Of a stretch of 64,000 nucleotides of DNA, positions 34,236 to 44,620 are shown in pieces (within the stretch, counting starts at the first letter, position 1; every line of letters starts with the position of its first letter). Location: positions 29,775 through 93,774 of the forward strand of contig CAJXMJ010000006.1 in assembly GCA_913056455.1 (NCBI GenBank), read 5' to 3'. The notes beneath the pieces were generated by a model. That model did not search any database and was not told where the DNA came from. It worked only from the letters and a program-made list of their open reading frames with translations. The stretch is from an uncultured Fodinibius sp. Lineage in GTDB: Bacteria > Bacteroidota > Rhodothermia > Balneolales > Balneolaceae. Made by a program: the position numbers and the translations under genes.

Positions 34236-35726
34236 TCATTTAAATGAACTCTCAATTGCACTTTGATGCTTCTTTGAAGAGGTAATAATTTTTGTAGCAA
34301 TTTCATCCCATCTATCATCTTCAAAAATTCTATCGCTATTTCTTCCTTTATCTATATCAACCAAGGCATGCTTTAAGTCCTTACCATTAACATCACCCCA
34401 ATCAGATAAAGTGTCGATACCAAATTCTTTCTTTAATCGATCATAGTGATCTATAATCAGATTCTTAGGCTTTTTACCAATATTAGGTACAAATACATTG
34501 AATGGAATTACCGATAATAACTCATCAACTTTAATTTCTTCCTGAAGATTATCGATATAAAATTCAACTAAATTGAATGACATCCCAGTCTTATAAGCTG
34601 TAATAGTTTCAAAACCCTCTCTAACATTTTCACTCTCGATATTATCTACTTTCGTTGGATAGCTGTATATCTCTGTACCTTCAATCGGTAGAATTGAAAT
34701 AAATCCATTTCCATCCCTGTCTTCAGGTATTAAAGGCTTAATTTTATTCTCTATAAAACGCTGCGGATTTTGCGAATCTTCTGGAGGATAGATGATACGA
34801 GTATGCAAGTACTGGATTGACTCGGGTAAAAAATGAGGCTTTTTATAAGAATAAACTACACCAGGATAGCTGTCTAATAAATTTTTAATTGCAGGAATTC
34901 TTTGATAGTTATTAGCAAAAATAAGGAACGCTTTTCCAGATTTATTGTGGATTTGCTTTGATAGTTTTTCTCTTATTCTTTTTTCAATTTGATCAATATT
35001 TAATTTTCCTCTGCTAATTAAAATCGCTAATGTTTTTCTAAATTCTTCTATTTGATCCTTTTCAAATTTTAATTTAAGACTCAGATTATAAGTCTTGTCA
35101 TATTTATTAGTCATTGCATCAATCTGTTTGGCGTAATCCAAACTATCAGATTTAGCATTTAACTTTTCACCCATTTTATAATTGTAATAATATTGGGTAA
35201 TAAGTTTCGATTCATCACTAATGTTCAGGAAATCATATTTCTCAAAAATTCCTGCTATTATTTTTTTATATGAATCTACTCTTAGTAGATTTTCCTCTCT
35301 ATCAATTTCATAGCACAATAAAGCACAAAATATTCCATCCTTTTCAACTTTACTTGCTTTATCCAATTTATTCCGAATAAGCCAATCATAAACTTTCTCC
35401 TTTTTTTGATGATCAATGTTCGTATCATCAATTTCCCTAACAAGATCCTTGGGAATAGCCTTATATGAGGTGTAGTTCTTCAAAAATTCGTTAAAGTCTC
35501 GGATATGGTTTTTAATATTTTTTCGTCGAGCTTTTTGAACTTTTCGATTCTCATAAAATTCAATTAGTGGATCAATGAACAAAAAAAGAGTAGCCGCAAT
35601 TATTGAGAAAATTGTGCTGTAGAAATACTCTCCTGGTTTATCTAAGAAGGACGCAAGAAATATACTTGCTGCTACTATGATGGCTCCTAAAATCTTAATA
35701 AACAATTTAACTGTAATCTTGATCAT
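34236..35726 (-). CDS. two-helix membrane protein of HerA/methylase cluster
   Basis: A 496-residue protein: two membrane helices at residues 8-26 and 35-52, a helical middle region (60-260), and a C-terminal region with mixed secondary structure. There are no catalytic motifs I recognise. It follows the HerA-like gene by about 90 bp on the same strand, and both proteins are membrane anchored, so they may form one complex. That is inference. Confidence 0.55.
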   Translation of the reverse strand: MIKITVKLFIKILGAIIVAASIFLASFLDKPGEYFYSTIFSIIAATLFLFIDPLIEFYENRKVQKARRKNIKNHIRDFNEFLKNYTSYKAIPKDLVREIDDTNIDHQKKEKVYDWLIRNKLDKASKVEKDGIFCALLCYEIDREENLLRVDSYKKIIAGIFEKYDFLNISDESKLITQYYYNYKMGEKLNAKSDSLDYAKQIDAMTNKYDKTYNLSLKLKFEKDQIEEFRKTLAILISRGKLNIDQIEKRIREKLSKQIHNKSGKAFLIFANNYQRIPAIKNLLDSYPGVVYSYKKPHFLPESIQYLHTRIIYPPEDSQNPQRFIENKIKPLIPEDRDGNGFISILPIEGTEIYSYPTKVDNIESENVREGFETITAYKTGMSFNLVEFYIDNLQEEIKVDELLSVIPFNVFVPNIGKKPKNLIIDHYDRLKKEFGIDTLSDWGDVNGKDLKHALVDIDKGRNSDRIFEDDRWDEIATKIITSSKKHQSAIESSFK

Positions 35727-35815
35727 TGTTTTTTAGACCTTAAAACATATTGCTGAATTGTACCCGAAAATATGCATCCTATTTTGTAAGTTCTTTTTAT
35801 AGCTTACCGATTTGA

Positions 35816-38089
35816 TTAAAAAGGCAAATCATCATCAATTTCGTCAAAATCAACTTCATCATCAGTATTATTATTCTGTTCCTCAGATTGGTCATTATCA
35901 GTAATTTCCGGGGGTTTGAATTCTTCTCGGAAAACTTCTCGAAAATCATCCTGGTCATTTAATCTTAACTGCACAGGGTTATCACAGCTCGATGCTTTCC
36001 CATAAAAAACAGCCTGACGTGCTTCTAAATTTTGCAATATATTGGCGTAGTCTTCCCCAATATAATTGGCTAAAAAGTCTTTGCCTGTCTGGTCAAAAGT
36101 ACGCATAGCAAAGATAGTGTTACATTGATTTAGGATAGTTTTTGTAACATTAGCAGTACGTTGGGTTATCAAAAGACAACCCATCCCAAATTTTCGTCCT
36201 TGTAAAATTGCTCTGGCTGTCCCATTAGTTGCTGCTTTATCACCTTCTACTGCTACTGATGTCCACTCCGGTACAAGAGAGTGAGCTTCTTCAAATACTA
36301 AGCATACCCTTGCTTTATCTGTCATTCCTTGTTCCTGACAAACTTCTAATACACTTTCACTTATAATCTGTGTTAATTCTGTAGGTGTTAAAGAAGCCAT
36401 TGCCGCTTCTCCTTCATATATTCCTCCTGTCTGTCTCCATACTTCAAATTCGGTTGGATTATAAATTTTTAAAACTTCATCATCATTATCTTGATCTAAA
36501 AAACTTTCCATCTCTTTTTGAAATTCAGCTTTAAACTCATTTACTCCCCCTCCCTCTTCAACATTCTTTTGAAAATTTCTTCGCCCTCCATCAGGTACTA
36601 CATTTTGCAATTCCTCTATCCTCTTTTGTTCATATTGTGGTCTGTAGAAATCTGATAAATGTTCTGCATATTGATTTGTTAAATCAATACAAACGACTTT
36701 TATATCCTCACTTATCATTCTTTCAACTAATTCTATCGATAACATAGATTTACCAATACCCAATATTCCAAGAATAGCAGTATTATGGGTGACTAACTCA
36801 TTAATATTATCTATTTCAGTTACATAGTTTGTATTTGGGAATCTCCCAACTGTATCTACTGTTGGCTGATAATCGGTCGAGGACTTAAGATATACCGGTG
36901 AATTTAATTGAGGGAACCAATTAGCTTTTTTAAACTTTTTCTCCTCATCATCCCAAACACCAATCTTTCTTGCTTCGGCTCTTGCATAACCATATTTATT
37001 TTTCTGCTTTATAGTTTCTTCTTTGGTTAATCCATCAATTACTTGGTAAAGCACCTTTTGATCACGTAAATCAACTTCTACCAATCTACCTTCCGCTATC
37101 TCTCTATCTTTTACCACTTCCATGTAAAGTTTTTCAACAGAGGTATTAACCCCAACTAAGCCAACGAATTCATTTTGATTATTTAACAGATAATTATGAG
37201 CTGTAAGATTTTTGATTGCTTCGTCATCTTCTAAAATCGCTGCGGTATTATTACTAATAGATTTTAAAGTGTTAGAAATATTTTCTTCGATTTCTGGAGG
37301 GACATCAATTTCTAATACACGCAATAATATGGATTCATCACGACCTGTATAATCTATAGTGACTCCTAATTTTACTGGAGCATAGGGGTCTTTGAGTAGT
37401 AAAACCTTACCAAAATCTAATTTTTGATTATCAAACTGTCTTATTAAGACTATCCTTGGTGATTGATATGCTATTATTTCGCCAATAATTTTTTTAGAAA
37501 AGCTCTGAACCCAAATTCCTTTAATTCTTCGCCAAATTTCTAAAAGATTCTCTAATGGATTAATTACAACAACAATAATCCAAGCTGCTCCAACAAATAT
37601 TAGTTCTTGTGGATCATTCCTGTGAAAAACAAGTAAAGCGAAAATTATTAATACACTAAAAATTGCATTGGGACTTCCCAACTTTTCGGAAAGTATTCTA
37701 AATGTATTAGATAGATTTTCCACCCATTCTCTTGAACTGTCTTTGGTATAAATCTGGGCAAAACTTAATAGTAAAACCAATGTAAAGTAGGATAATGCGA
37801 ACCAAAATATAGTCCGATCAAAAACTAGCCAATTACTAAGATCATTAACTATATATAAAGCTATAATTGAAGCAAATGCGTATGAAATTGCATTTCTTGG
37901 TTTAGAATAGAAAGGTGTGATTAAACTATTAGCCAGCAAAGCATTTAAAAGAGCTGAATAAAACCATAGGCCCTGTTCTCCTGGTGGTGGGAGTAGAGAA
38001 CCAAATGCCCATTTGTTAATAGCTATTAGCAACAAGCATTCAATTATAAATAACGTCGCTCTCGTTTTTTGATCTTTATATTTTGCCAT
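35816..38089 (-). CDS. membrane-anchored HerA-like ATPase
   Basis: A 757-residue protein. The first 190 residues hold about six membrane helices. A beta-rich HAS-barrel-like part (about 200-330) follows. Then comes a HerA/FtsK-type ATPase with Walker A GILGIGKS (441-448), Walker B VCLVFEEAH, and GRKFGMGCLLITQR, characteristic of the DUF87/HerA group. HerA proteins form hexamers that pump DNA; coupling to a membrane domain is more like FtsK. The acidic Asp/Glu/Asn tail is disordered. It is 14 bp downstream of the methylase-nuclease gene, clearly the same operon. Confidence 0.8.
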   Translation of the reverse strand: MAKYKDQKTRATLFIIECLLLIAINKWAFGSLLPPPGEQGLWFYSALLNALLANSLITPFYSKPRNAISYAFASIIALYIVNDLSNWLVFDRTIFWFALSYFTLVLLLSFAQIYTKDSSREWVENLSNTFRILSEKLGSPNAIFSVLIIFALLVFHRNDPQELIFVGAAWIIVVVINPLENLLEIWRRIKGIWVQSFSKKIIGEIIAYQSPRIVLIRQFDNQKLDFGKVLLLKDPYAPVKLGVTIDYTGRDESILLRVLEIDVPPEIEENISNTLKSISNNTAAILEDDEAIKNLTAHNYLLNNQNEFVGLVGVNTSVEKLYMEVVKDREIAEGRLVEVDLRDQKVLYQVIDGLTKEETIKQKNKYGYARAEARKIGVWDDEEKKFKKANWFPQLNSPVYLKSSTDYQPTVDTVGRFPNTNYVTEIDNINELVTHNTAILGILGIGKSMLSIELVERMISEDIKVVCIDLTNQYAEHLSDFYRPQYEQKRIEELQNVVPDGGRRNFQKNVEEGGGVNEFKAEFQKEMESFLDQDNDDEVLKIYNPTEFEVWRQTGGIYEGEAAMASLTPTELTQIISESVLEVCQEQGMTDKARVCLVFEEAHSLVPEWTSVAVEGDKAATNGTARAILQGRKFGMGCLLITQRTANVTKTILNQCNTIFAMRTFDQTGKDFLANYIGEDYANILQNLEARQAVFYGKASSCDNPVQLRLNDQDDFREVFREEFKPPEITDNDQSEEQNNNTDDEVDFDEIDDDLPF

Positions 38090-38103
38090 AGTTTAATTTG
38101 ATT

Positions 38104-41100
38104 TTATTCCACACTCTCCTCCACTATCCCAATTTCCTCCTCACTCAACCCATAAAGTTCATATACAAGCTGGTCTATTTCTTCCTCCAGCTCGCTGGTA
38201 TCGGTTTCGGGATCTTCTTCTTTGGCGGTGAGGATTTGATCGACTAGAGATCTTAACTCCTTATTATTTTCAAAGGAATCAGGTAACGGCATATCCATTA
38301 AATACTGTCTCTTCCAACGTAAATAGCCACCTCGAATTTCTGAGCTTATCAATGCAAATAGATAAGTCCAAAGTTTGGAATTCAGTATGCCAACTAACTG
38401 CTTTGAATTATTATCAATCATATAACCAGTGGCATCTAAAAATTGATTATCTGTATCAATTGTAAATTGCCCTGTAGTAGCAATCTCAGTAAATATTATT
38501 TTATCCTTCTCAAATACATCATAATAACTACAAGCTCTCAACTCCCACCAATATTCACCTTGATCATACCTCTGTTCTGCTCTTTCTTTGTATTGTTCTA
38601 AATGGTTAGCTATTGCCTTAACATTCTTTTTTATCCACTTCCATTTATTTGAAGCAGATACATTTTCATTGGTCCATCCGTTAGGAAACAGAATGACATA
38701 CTTTTCGGCTTTTGGACTTGCATATCTTTTTATGTCTTTTCCCTTAAGATAAGGCTCAATAAACTTGGCGCTCTCCGAGTCCTTTGAAATTAAGTTTTCT
38801 TTTTCTTGCTCGGTAATTACAAAGGCATCATTTAAACCTGTTAATAACCCCCTGTAAATATTTTTATCTATAAAGTCTTCAAGCGTTCGATTTTTATTTA
38901 TTAATTTTTCAATCAATACTTGTTGCTTTTCATCCACCAACATCCATGAGTCATCCAATAACTTTTTAGGATTTACATCAAAACTATACTCTTTGAAATA
39001 AGTTTTTAAGTCTGAAAACCCAAGAGTTTCAACTTCTACAGCCTTGAAATTTGAAGTATCGTTATTTCCTTTGAATTGAAGTAAACATGGATAGGCACTT
39101 GCAGCTTCAAAAACAGGTAAATCTTTAAAATCTATGATTGATTGAAGGTTAATTGACTTAAGCCACTTTCTAAATGTTTCTCCATAACTAGCTCTCATCC
39201 ATTTATTAGAAATTATATAATGAAAGTAGCCTTGTTCTTTAATCAGATCTCTACCCAATTCAACAAAATATGTATATAGATCAGCTCTACTGTGATAAGC
39301 TGTATAGTTTTCTTTAAAATATTCTTTAATAATATTTAAATCTTCTTGACGAATATACGGTGGATTCCCAATCACTGCATTAAAGCCGGTAAAATTGCCA
39401 TCTTCATCTAACACTTCTGGAAACTCAAACCGCCATTCAAAGGCCTGATCATAGAAGGTCGCATTTTCGAGTTCTTCCAGCTCTTTTTCTAATTTTCCAA
39501 TTTTCTTCTTGACCTTTTTAATCTTCTTCTGCTCCTTTTTGCTCTTCTTTTCCCCTTCAAAAAGATCTAGCTTTGCCTCTTCCTTAATCAGAACCTCGCG
39601 TTGTTTCTTCAGTTTTTGTCGGACGGGGTGCAGTTCTTTCAGTCCCACCGAAAAACTTTCCTTAATGGAGCTGATCTGTTCTTTCAGCGCCCGCTTGTCC
39701 TCTAGGTCGCCGGTTTCTTTATAGCTTCGGACGGCCTGCTTGTATTCCTCAATCGTCAGGTCGTCGTTGTTGGCCAGTATCTGAGAGAGGTCTGCATCGA
39801 GGTCGAATCGGCTTACCAGTGAGTTGCCCTGTTTGATGTTAATATCAATATTGGGCAGCACTTCGAGCTGTTGAAAGTCCGTACTTTCCTTATAATAGGC
39901 ATGTTTGAGCAGCTCAATCCACAGGCGTAGGCGGCAGATATTCACTGAGTTGGGATTGATATCCACCCCAAACAAACAGTTTTCAATAAGGATATTCTTT
40001 TCGCGGAACAGGGCTTTCTGCAGGCGCTGGGTGTCGGGGCCCACGGTACGTTCAATGGTTCCATTCTCTTTCCACTCGGAATGCACGCGGTATTCGAAAA
40101 ACGGATCTTGTCCCACCGAGATGCTGAGCTCATCATTGTCCACGCTGATCTCCACATCCCGGATGCGGTGGTTATCCTCATCCACAAAGATGCGAAGATC
40201 ACTTTTAATGGCAATTAGCTCATTCAGAGCCGAGACCAAAAAGTGTCCGGATCCCACGGCCGGATCACAAATAGTGATGCTATTAACAACTTCGTTGGCT
40301 TTATCATATGGGATGTCATGGCGGGATATCTTGGCGGCTACATCGTCAATGTCCTCACAGTCCCAGTCCTCGTAGGTTTCATTAAACTTTTGTACCACCG
40401 CCCGACGAATGGTTTCGCGGCACATGTATTCGGTGATATAGCCGGGCGTAAAGAACGACCCATCTTTATAGCCGTTAATCTTCTCAAAGATGCGTCCCAG
40501 CACCGAAGCGTTAATAAGCGTTTTAGCTTCTTTCTGGACCTCAGCCGTACCTTCCGTGTTAAAGTTATAGGCATCCAGGAAACGTAGCAGGTATTCGAGA
40601 GCAGACAGTTTTTCTCCTTTGAGGCGCTCCCCGTCCCGGTTGCGAATTTTACTGCGACTGTACACCGGCATCTGTAATCCGTCCTCCAGCTCCGAGATAC
40701 GAATAGTATCTTGCTCGATATCAGCCACATCAAACAAGGAGCTGTTTAGGTAGGGGATATGACCAAAGTGTTTGTTGATGCGATCGGAGCGATCTTCCTG
40801 AGGGACGGCCAATACCTGGAAGAAGAGTTTATTTAGTCCATCATACTCATGAATGTCGCGGTGACTTAAAAACCGAAACCTATCGTCTTCCCGGTGATAT
40901 TTAAAAAGTTGGGATTCCAGCAATTTCAAGAAAAGGATGCGGTTGATCCAAGTGATCAATAGCTGAATGGCTACATTGAACAGTTGCTTGTCTTCATCTT
41001 CGCCAAACTCCGATCGGTTGGGAAGCCGCGAAATCACATTCAGGCTTTTAAGCTGGGTAATGGTGTTTTCAATCAGGGAAGCATGCTGGCGGTTTTCCTC

Positions 41101-41943
41101 ATCCAACCGGGTAATGTAGTGGGAGCCTTTCTCCTTGTATTCCTTCAGGCCCATGATATAGAGCAGCTCACGGTAAAAAGCCTTGTTGAGCTCATTGCTG
41201 TCGCTGGCAAACGGTTGTTTGAGTAGGTGCGTAGGCGTAAATAGTTTAAAAACCGGAACCAACTTTTTCTGCTCGTCGCGGCTGAGCTCATCCTTTTCCA
41301 GCAATTTTCGATAGTTGCTCAGATCTAATTCAGCTGCTGTAATGTTTGCCTCAAGCTCATCCACAAATTCCGAGAGGTGATCATAGACAAACTGCGTGCG
41401 GGAGCTTACTTTTTGTCCCTGTTTCCATTCTTCATACCAGCCGGTTAGTTTCTTGGACTCGTAGAAATGCCGTTCGAAATCTTGGGCGTCAAAGATATGC
41501 CAGCTGTACACATCGGTAATAATGATGTGTTTAATATCTTCGTTACCGTTATCGATGCGTTCCCGAAGGTAGTAGAGAATAGCCTCGTGAAAGGCTTTCC
41601 GGTTTAGATCATCCCCGGTAATCATTTCCGAGCTGTTGGAGGGGCGCTTGGCTTCGATAATAACGCCTACGTTCGACTTTCGGGTTTTGCCATTATGGAT
41701 GGCCAAATCCTGTCGCTCCTTGGTGTTGATGTAGTGGTCTTCTTCAAAATTGGTATTGCTGAAGAAGGGTTTGATCAGGTTTTTTAAATGCTCTTCGGAT
41801 TCGCCTTCCTCCACGGCATCGTCAGCCTGACTCAATAGCTTTAACAGTCGCTGGCGAAAGGTTTCAAATTCCGTCTCGGTAATCGACTCTTGCAGGAATG
41901 CATTGTCAACAGCTCGTCTTGGGGATATCGTCTCTATCTGCAT
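38104..41943 (-). CDS. PD-(D/E)xK nuclease + Eco57I-type N6-methylase
   Basis: 1279 residues from ATG 41943 (a TTG at 41964 is possible). The N-terminal nuclease domain has DLAIHNG followed by VIIEAKRP (the D...E-x-K metal site, about residues 79-99). The methylase core has CDPAVGSGHF (AdoMet motif I) and NPPYIRQ (catalytic motif IV, adenine N6). A C-terminal TaqI-like specificity region follows. This layout matches single-chain type IIG/Eco57I-class restriction-modification enzymes. Sharing an operon with a membrane HerA ATPase is not a standard restriction-modification arrangement. Confidence 0.85.
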   Translation of the reverse strand: MQIETISPRRAVDNAFLQESITETEFETFRQRLLKLLSQADDAVEEGESEEHLKNLIKPFFSNTNFEEDHYINTKERQDLAIHNGKTRKSNVGVIIEAKRPSNSSEMITGDDLNRKAFHEAILYYLRERIDNGNEDIKHIIITDVYSWHIFDAQDFERHFYESKKLTGWYEEWKQGQKVSSRTQFVYDHLSEFVDELEANITAAELDLSNYRKLLEKDELSRDEQKKLVPVFKLFTPTHLLKQPFASDSNELNKAFYRELLYIMGLKEYKEKGSHYITRLDEENRQHASLIENTITQLKSLNVISRLPNRSEFGEDEDKQLFNVAIQLLITWINRILFLKLLESQLFKYHREDDRFRFLSHRDIHEYDGLNKLFFQVLAVPQEDRSDRINKHFGHIPYLNSSLFDVADIEQDTIRISELEDGLQMPVYSRSKIRNRDGERLKGEKLSALEYLLRFLDAYNFNTEGTAEVQKEAKTLINASVLGRIFEKINGYKDGSFFTPGYITEYMCRETIRRAVVQKFNETYEDWDCEDIDDVAAKISRHDIPYDKANEVVNSITICDPAVGSGHFLVSALNELIAIKSDLRIFVDEDNHRIRDVEISVDNDELSISVGQDPFFEYRVHSEWKENGTIERTVGPDTQRLQKALFREKNILIENCLFGVDINPNSVNICRLRLWIELLKHAYYKESTDFQQLEVLPNIDINIKQGNSLVSRFDLDADLSQILANNDDLTIEEYKQAVRSYKETGDLEDKRALKEQISSIKESFSVGLKELHPVRQKLKKQREVLIKEEAKLDLFEGEKKSKKEQKKIKKVKKKIGKLEKELEELENATFYDQAFEWRFEFPEVLDEDGNFTGFNAVIGNPPYIRQEDLNIIKEYFKENYTAYHSRADLYTYFVELGRDLIKEQGYFHYIISNKWMRASYGETFRKWLKSINLQSIIDFKDLPVFEAASAYPCLLQFKGNNDTSNFKAVEVETLGFSDLKTYFKEYSFDVNPKKLLDDSWMLVDEKQQVLIEKLINKNRTLEDFIDKNIYRGLLTGLNDAFVITEQEKENLISKDSESAKFIEPYLKGKDIKRYASPKAEKYVILFPNGWTNENVSASNKWKWIKKNVKAIANHLEQYKERAEQRYDQGEYWWELRACSYYDVFEKDKIIFTEIATTGQFTIDTDNQFLDATGYMIDNNSKQLVGILNSKLWTYLFALISSEIRGGYLRWKRQYLMDMPLPDSFENNKELRSLVDQILTAKEEDPETDTSELEEEIDQLVYELYGLSEEEIGIVEESVE

Positions 41944-42041
41944 CAGAAATTGTAAATAAACCAACTTTTTTGTTTGACCTCATTCTAAGGACTGGGAGGG
42001 GAACAAGCAAAAAAGATAGATACGAACTAAAGTATTATAAT

Positions 42042-43286
42042 TTAGGTATTGATTTTTTCTGATAGATTTCGCGCAGTTTCTGCTACATGCCCCAACAATG
42101 TCGTTTGTGATTTTGAATCCTTTGTAAGTTTACCAGATTGGATATTACCGAACCACTTATCTGCTAGGTCCTCTTTAATTTGAAGCTGTTTTTCATCATC
42201 AAACTTAGCTAAATACATATCAATTGAAGAGAGCTCTAACTCCATTTGTCTATTAACTCGTTCAATCTTCGAATTAGTATCTGCTTGCTTTGCTGAATAT
42301 CCAGCAAATAAGGCAATCGCAACCGTAACAAATATGCGGATACTAGCTGATCCTAAGGTTAGTTCAGTTCCATTTGATGTAGCTGTTTGATACATATCAA
42401 CTGAAAACCAAATCAATACCCCTAATGAAAGTACTGTTGCTATCTGCCATATTCTTTTAGTCCACATTGCTTGATTAGCAACCTTTTGATAACCACCGGC
42501 CATCCCTGCATTTGCAATAACGCCAACTCTGGTTAATGCTTCCTCCTCTTTTTCTTTTAGAACATCAACTATTTCAGATGTTTGAGAGGATATAGATTCT
42601 AATTCTTGTTTTGACTTTTCTTTCAGGGATTCAAGCTGTTGGTTAAAGTCAGTAGTAAACTTTTCTATTTTTTCCTGAAAATCAGATTGTCTTGCATTTT
42701 CATTCTCTTGGAAATTTTGGACTTGTTTTTGTTGAAGTTCTGAAAGTTGATTTTGGAAGTTATCTACAACTCCATCAATACGTTTATTCTGTTCAGAGAT
42801 TTGGTTTTGGAGTGCTTTTAGATCACTATTTATAGTTTCTTTCGTAGTAGTGAAACTTTGTTTTAGTTCATTTAGCTCATCTTTAAAGTATCTTAGGTGT
42901 TGGCTAGCTGAACTCCTGAAGCTCTTTAAAACTTCAGCATAATCCTTTTCAATGTCTTCGGTTCCCACGAATAAGTTTTTTGAATTAACCAGCGTGGCTT
43001 CTACAGCCCTTTCAATTTTATCTAGATGGCTGGTGTTATTTCTTGATTTGTAATTGTTATATTCATTTTGTGCTTTCTTAAGATTATTTTGCAGAGAACT
43101 AACCAAATACGTAGGTGCAGTATAAAAATCTACCGATTCAAGTCTTTCCTGTATAATATTACATAGTTGATGAATCCTCTTGAAGAATTCACTATGCTCA
43201 CCCTCTTTTTCAGATTTAAATTTATTGATGCAATCATCTAAAGTGTTAAAAACCTGATGATTTGTGTATTGATCCTTTGAATACAT
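42042..43286 (-). CDS. coiled-coil protein with two C-terminal membrane helices
   Basis: A 414-residue protein. Residues 1-130 are helical, 130-245 form a strong Gln/Glu/Lys-rich coiled coil, and two membrane helices follow near 280-300 and 318-335 (IWQIATVLSLGVLIWF; SIRIFVTVAIALFAGY). It has no enzyme motif. It ends about 100 bp upstream of the methylase gene on the same strand, so it may lead that operon and act as a membrane sensor. This role is speculative. Confidence 0.55.
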   Translation of the reverse strand: MYSKDQYTNHQVFNTLDDCINKFKSEKEGEHSEFFKRIHQLCNIIQERLESVDFYTAPTYLVSSLQNNLKKAQNEYNNYKSRNNTSHLDKIERAVEATLVNSKNLFVGTEDIEKDYAEVLKSFRSSASQHLRYFKDELNELKQSFTTTKETINSDLKALQNQISEQNKRIDGVVDNFQNQLSELQQKQVQNFQENENARQSDFQEKIEKFTTDFNQQLESLKEKSKQELESISSQTSEIVDVLKEKEEEALTRVGVIANAGMAGGYQKVANQAMWTKRIWQIATVLSLGVLIWFSVDMYQTATSNGTELTLGSASIRIFVTVAIALFAGYSAKQADTNSKIERVNRQMELELSSIDMYLAKFDDEKQLQIKEDLADKWFGNIQSGKLTKDSKSQTTLLGHVAETARNLSEKINT

Positions 43287-43312
43287 AGTTCTTTATTTTT
43301 GTAATTGTCTGT

Positions 43313-43672
43313 TTACTTAAATTTAATCCCGAAATGTTTGAATAGCTTCCTTAAGAAGCTCTTTAAATTGCCAAAAGAAAAGCTATCTTGGTCAAGATTA
43401 TGCTGGCGCCATAACTTTATTACATAACGTGCACCCCGATTAAACTCTTCATCTCTTTTATTTCCTTTTTTCGGGCAGTTTCCGCAAGGTAGAGATAGGT
43501 CAACTTGACCATGACGGATATGAATATTTACACAAATTACATTAGTATCAACTATTCGATCATGGTAGGCATCTTGTAACCATTTTGTAGTTATATTTGG
43601 GGTGCTTCGCCTCTCATCTCCTCCGAAATCGATAGTAATAATAATATTGTGTCTCTTTTTGTTAGTCGTTGC
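43313..43672 (-). pseudogene. 119-codon frame without a start codon
   Basis: Reading minus from 43672, the frame is open and protein-like to a TAA at 43315-43313, but contains no ATG, GTG or TTG near its beginning. The sequence includes HNIIITIDFGGDERRS, DLSLPCGNCPKKGNKRDEEF and a Phe/Lys-rich end. An in-frame TAA lies directly upstream of codon GCA at 43672. It looks like the C-terminal part of a gene that has lost its 5' end, or that starts in another frame after a shift. No family is recognised. Confidence 0.4.
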
Positions 43673-43750
43673 TTATTTCGATACATAAGCAGGTTGACCG
43701 ACAACATGATGTCACCACATTTGATTAGAAGTCTTTAATATAAAGGCGTA

Positions 43751-44260
43751 TTAACACTTAACGGGCAAAGATTTCATACCAATCTGCTTGGCTACAAAAT
43801 AGGTCGAATTCCCATCTACAATATCAAAAAGATCTATTTCTGTTCTATTTGGTCTAATAGAAATAGATTTTCGTCTAGGTATTAATCCCTGATATGCCTG
43901 ACGCATATAGATAAAACCGTTGGCAATTCCTTTCGGGCGCTTTCTCGTAGGTCGAAGCCAGTCGATAGGCAGAATAGCTGTAGCTTCATCCATTTCGAAA
44001 AAACGATCTATACGGTTGGGATCCAGGCAGAACATCTGCTTGTAGTTTTCAAGGTACGTCCCAACTTGTTCCATATCGAGCCAACTGGTGAGAGGTGCCT
44101 CTACTTCCTTGTCATTTGTATAGCTGATCTGTATGAATTGGCCTGTTTTATCTATAGACAGATGCAATTTGTTGTAATCATGATACTGGGAATTGATTCC
44201 ATCTACTTGTTTCTGCAAAAGATCAACTTCTGTAGCTGGTACTGTTATCGTATTGATCAT
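43751..44260 (-). CDS. unrecognised early-region protein
   Basis: A 169-residue soluble protein with no recognised motif. The C-terminal half is basic (PTRKRPKGI, RRKSISIRPNRTEI). It is 13 bp downstream of the HTH gene on the same strand and part of the provirus early/replication block. Confidence 0.5.
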   Translation of the reverse strand: MINTITVPATEVDLLQKQVDGINSQYHDYNKLHLSIDKTGQFIQISYTNDKEVEAPLTSWLDMEQVGTYLENYKQMFCLDPNRIDRFFEMDEATAILPIDWLRPTRKRPKGIANGFIYMRQAYQGLIPRRKSISIRPNRTEIDLFDIVDGNSTYFVAKQIGMKSLPVKC

Positions 44261-44273
44261 TCTATCTACATCA

Positions 44274-44588
44274 TTATAGGTTTTCGGCCTGCGGATTCTC
44301 CCTAATTAGCCTAATTATGCCGTCCACTTCCGACTTTTTGCATAGTTTAATAGCCTTACGTCCGTTTGTTATGTTTCGGCCATAGCTTCGGACGGTCAGC
44401 AGTTCGCGATATCCACATCGATAAAAGGAGGTGCGAGAAATTCGGCCAAGCTGCTCACACATATAACTAATTGCTTCGCCAATAGTCATGAAATCCTCAT
44501 TGCCCGACGGGTTGTTTGGGACTTGAGATAGATCGTTTTCAGGATTTTCAAAATTAGACATAACCTTTCTTATTTTCTTAGACGCCAT
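44274..44588 (-). CDS. helix-turn-helix protein next to iterons
   Basis: A 104-residue protein; residues 35-75 (TIGEAISYMCEQLGRISRTSFYR, quoted here only for TIGEAISYM and ISRTSFYR) look like an excisionase- or MerR-type DNA-binding helix pair. An alternative start at Met10 exists. The gene begins right beside the iteron array, making it a candidate iteron-binding or autoregulatory protein. The C-terminus includes RENPQ. Confidence 0.5.
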   Translation of the reverse strand: MASKKIRKVMSNFENPENDLSQVPNNPSGNEDFMTIGEAISYMCEQLGRISRTSFYRCGYRELLTVRSYGRNITNGRKAIKLCKKSEVDGIIRLIRENPQAENL

Positions 44589-44620
44589 AGTTAAGTGTAG
44601 TAAAAACTGATAGTTAACCG

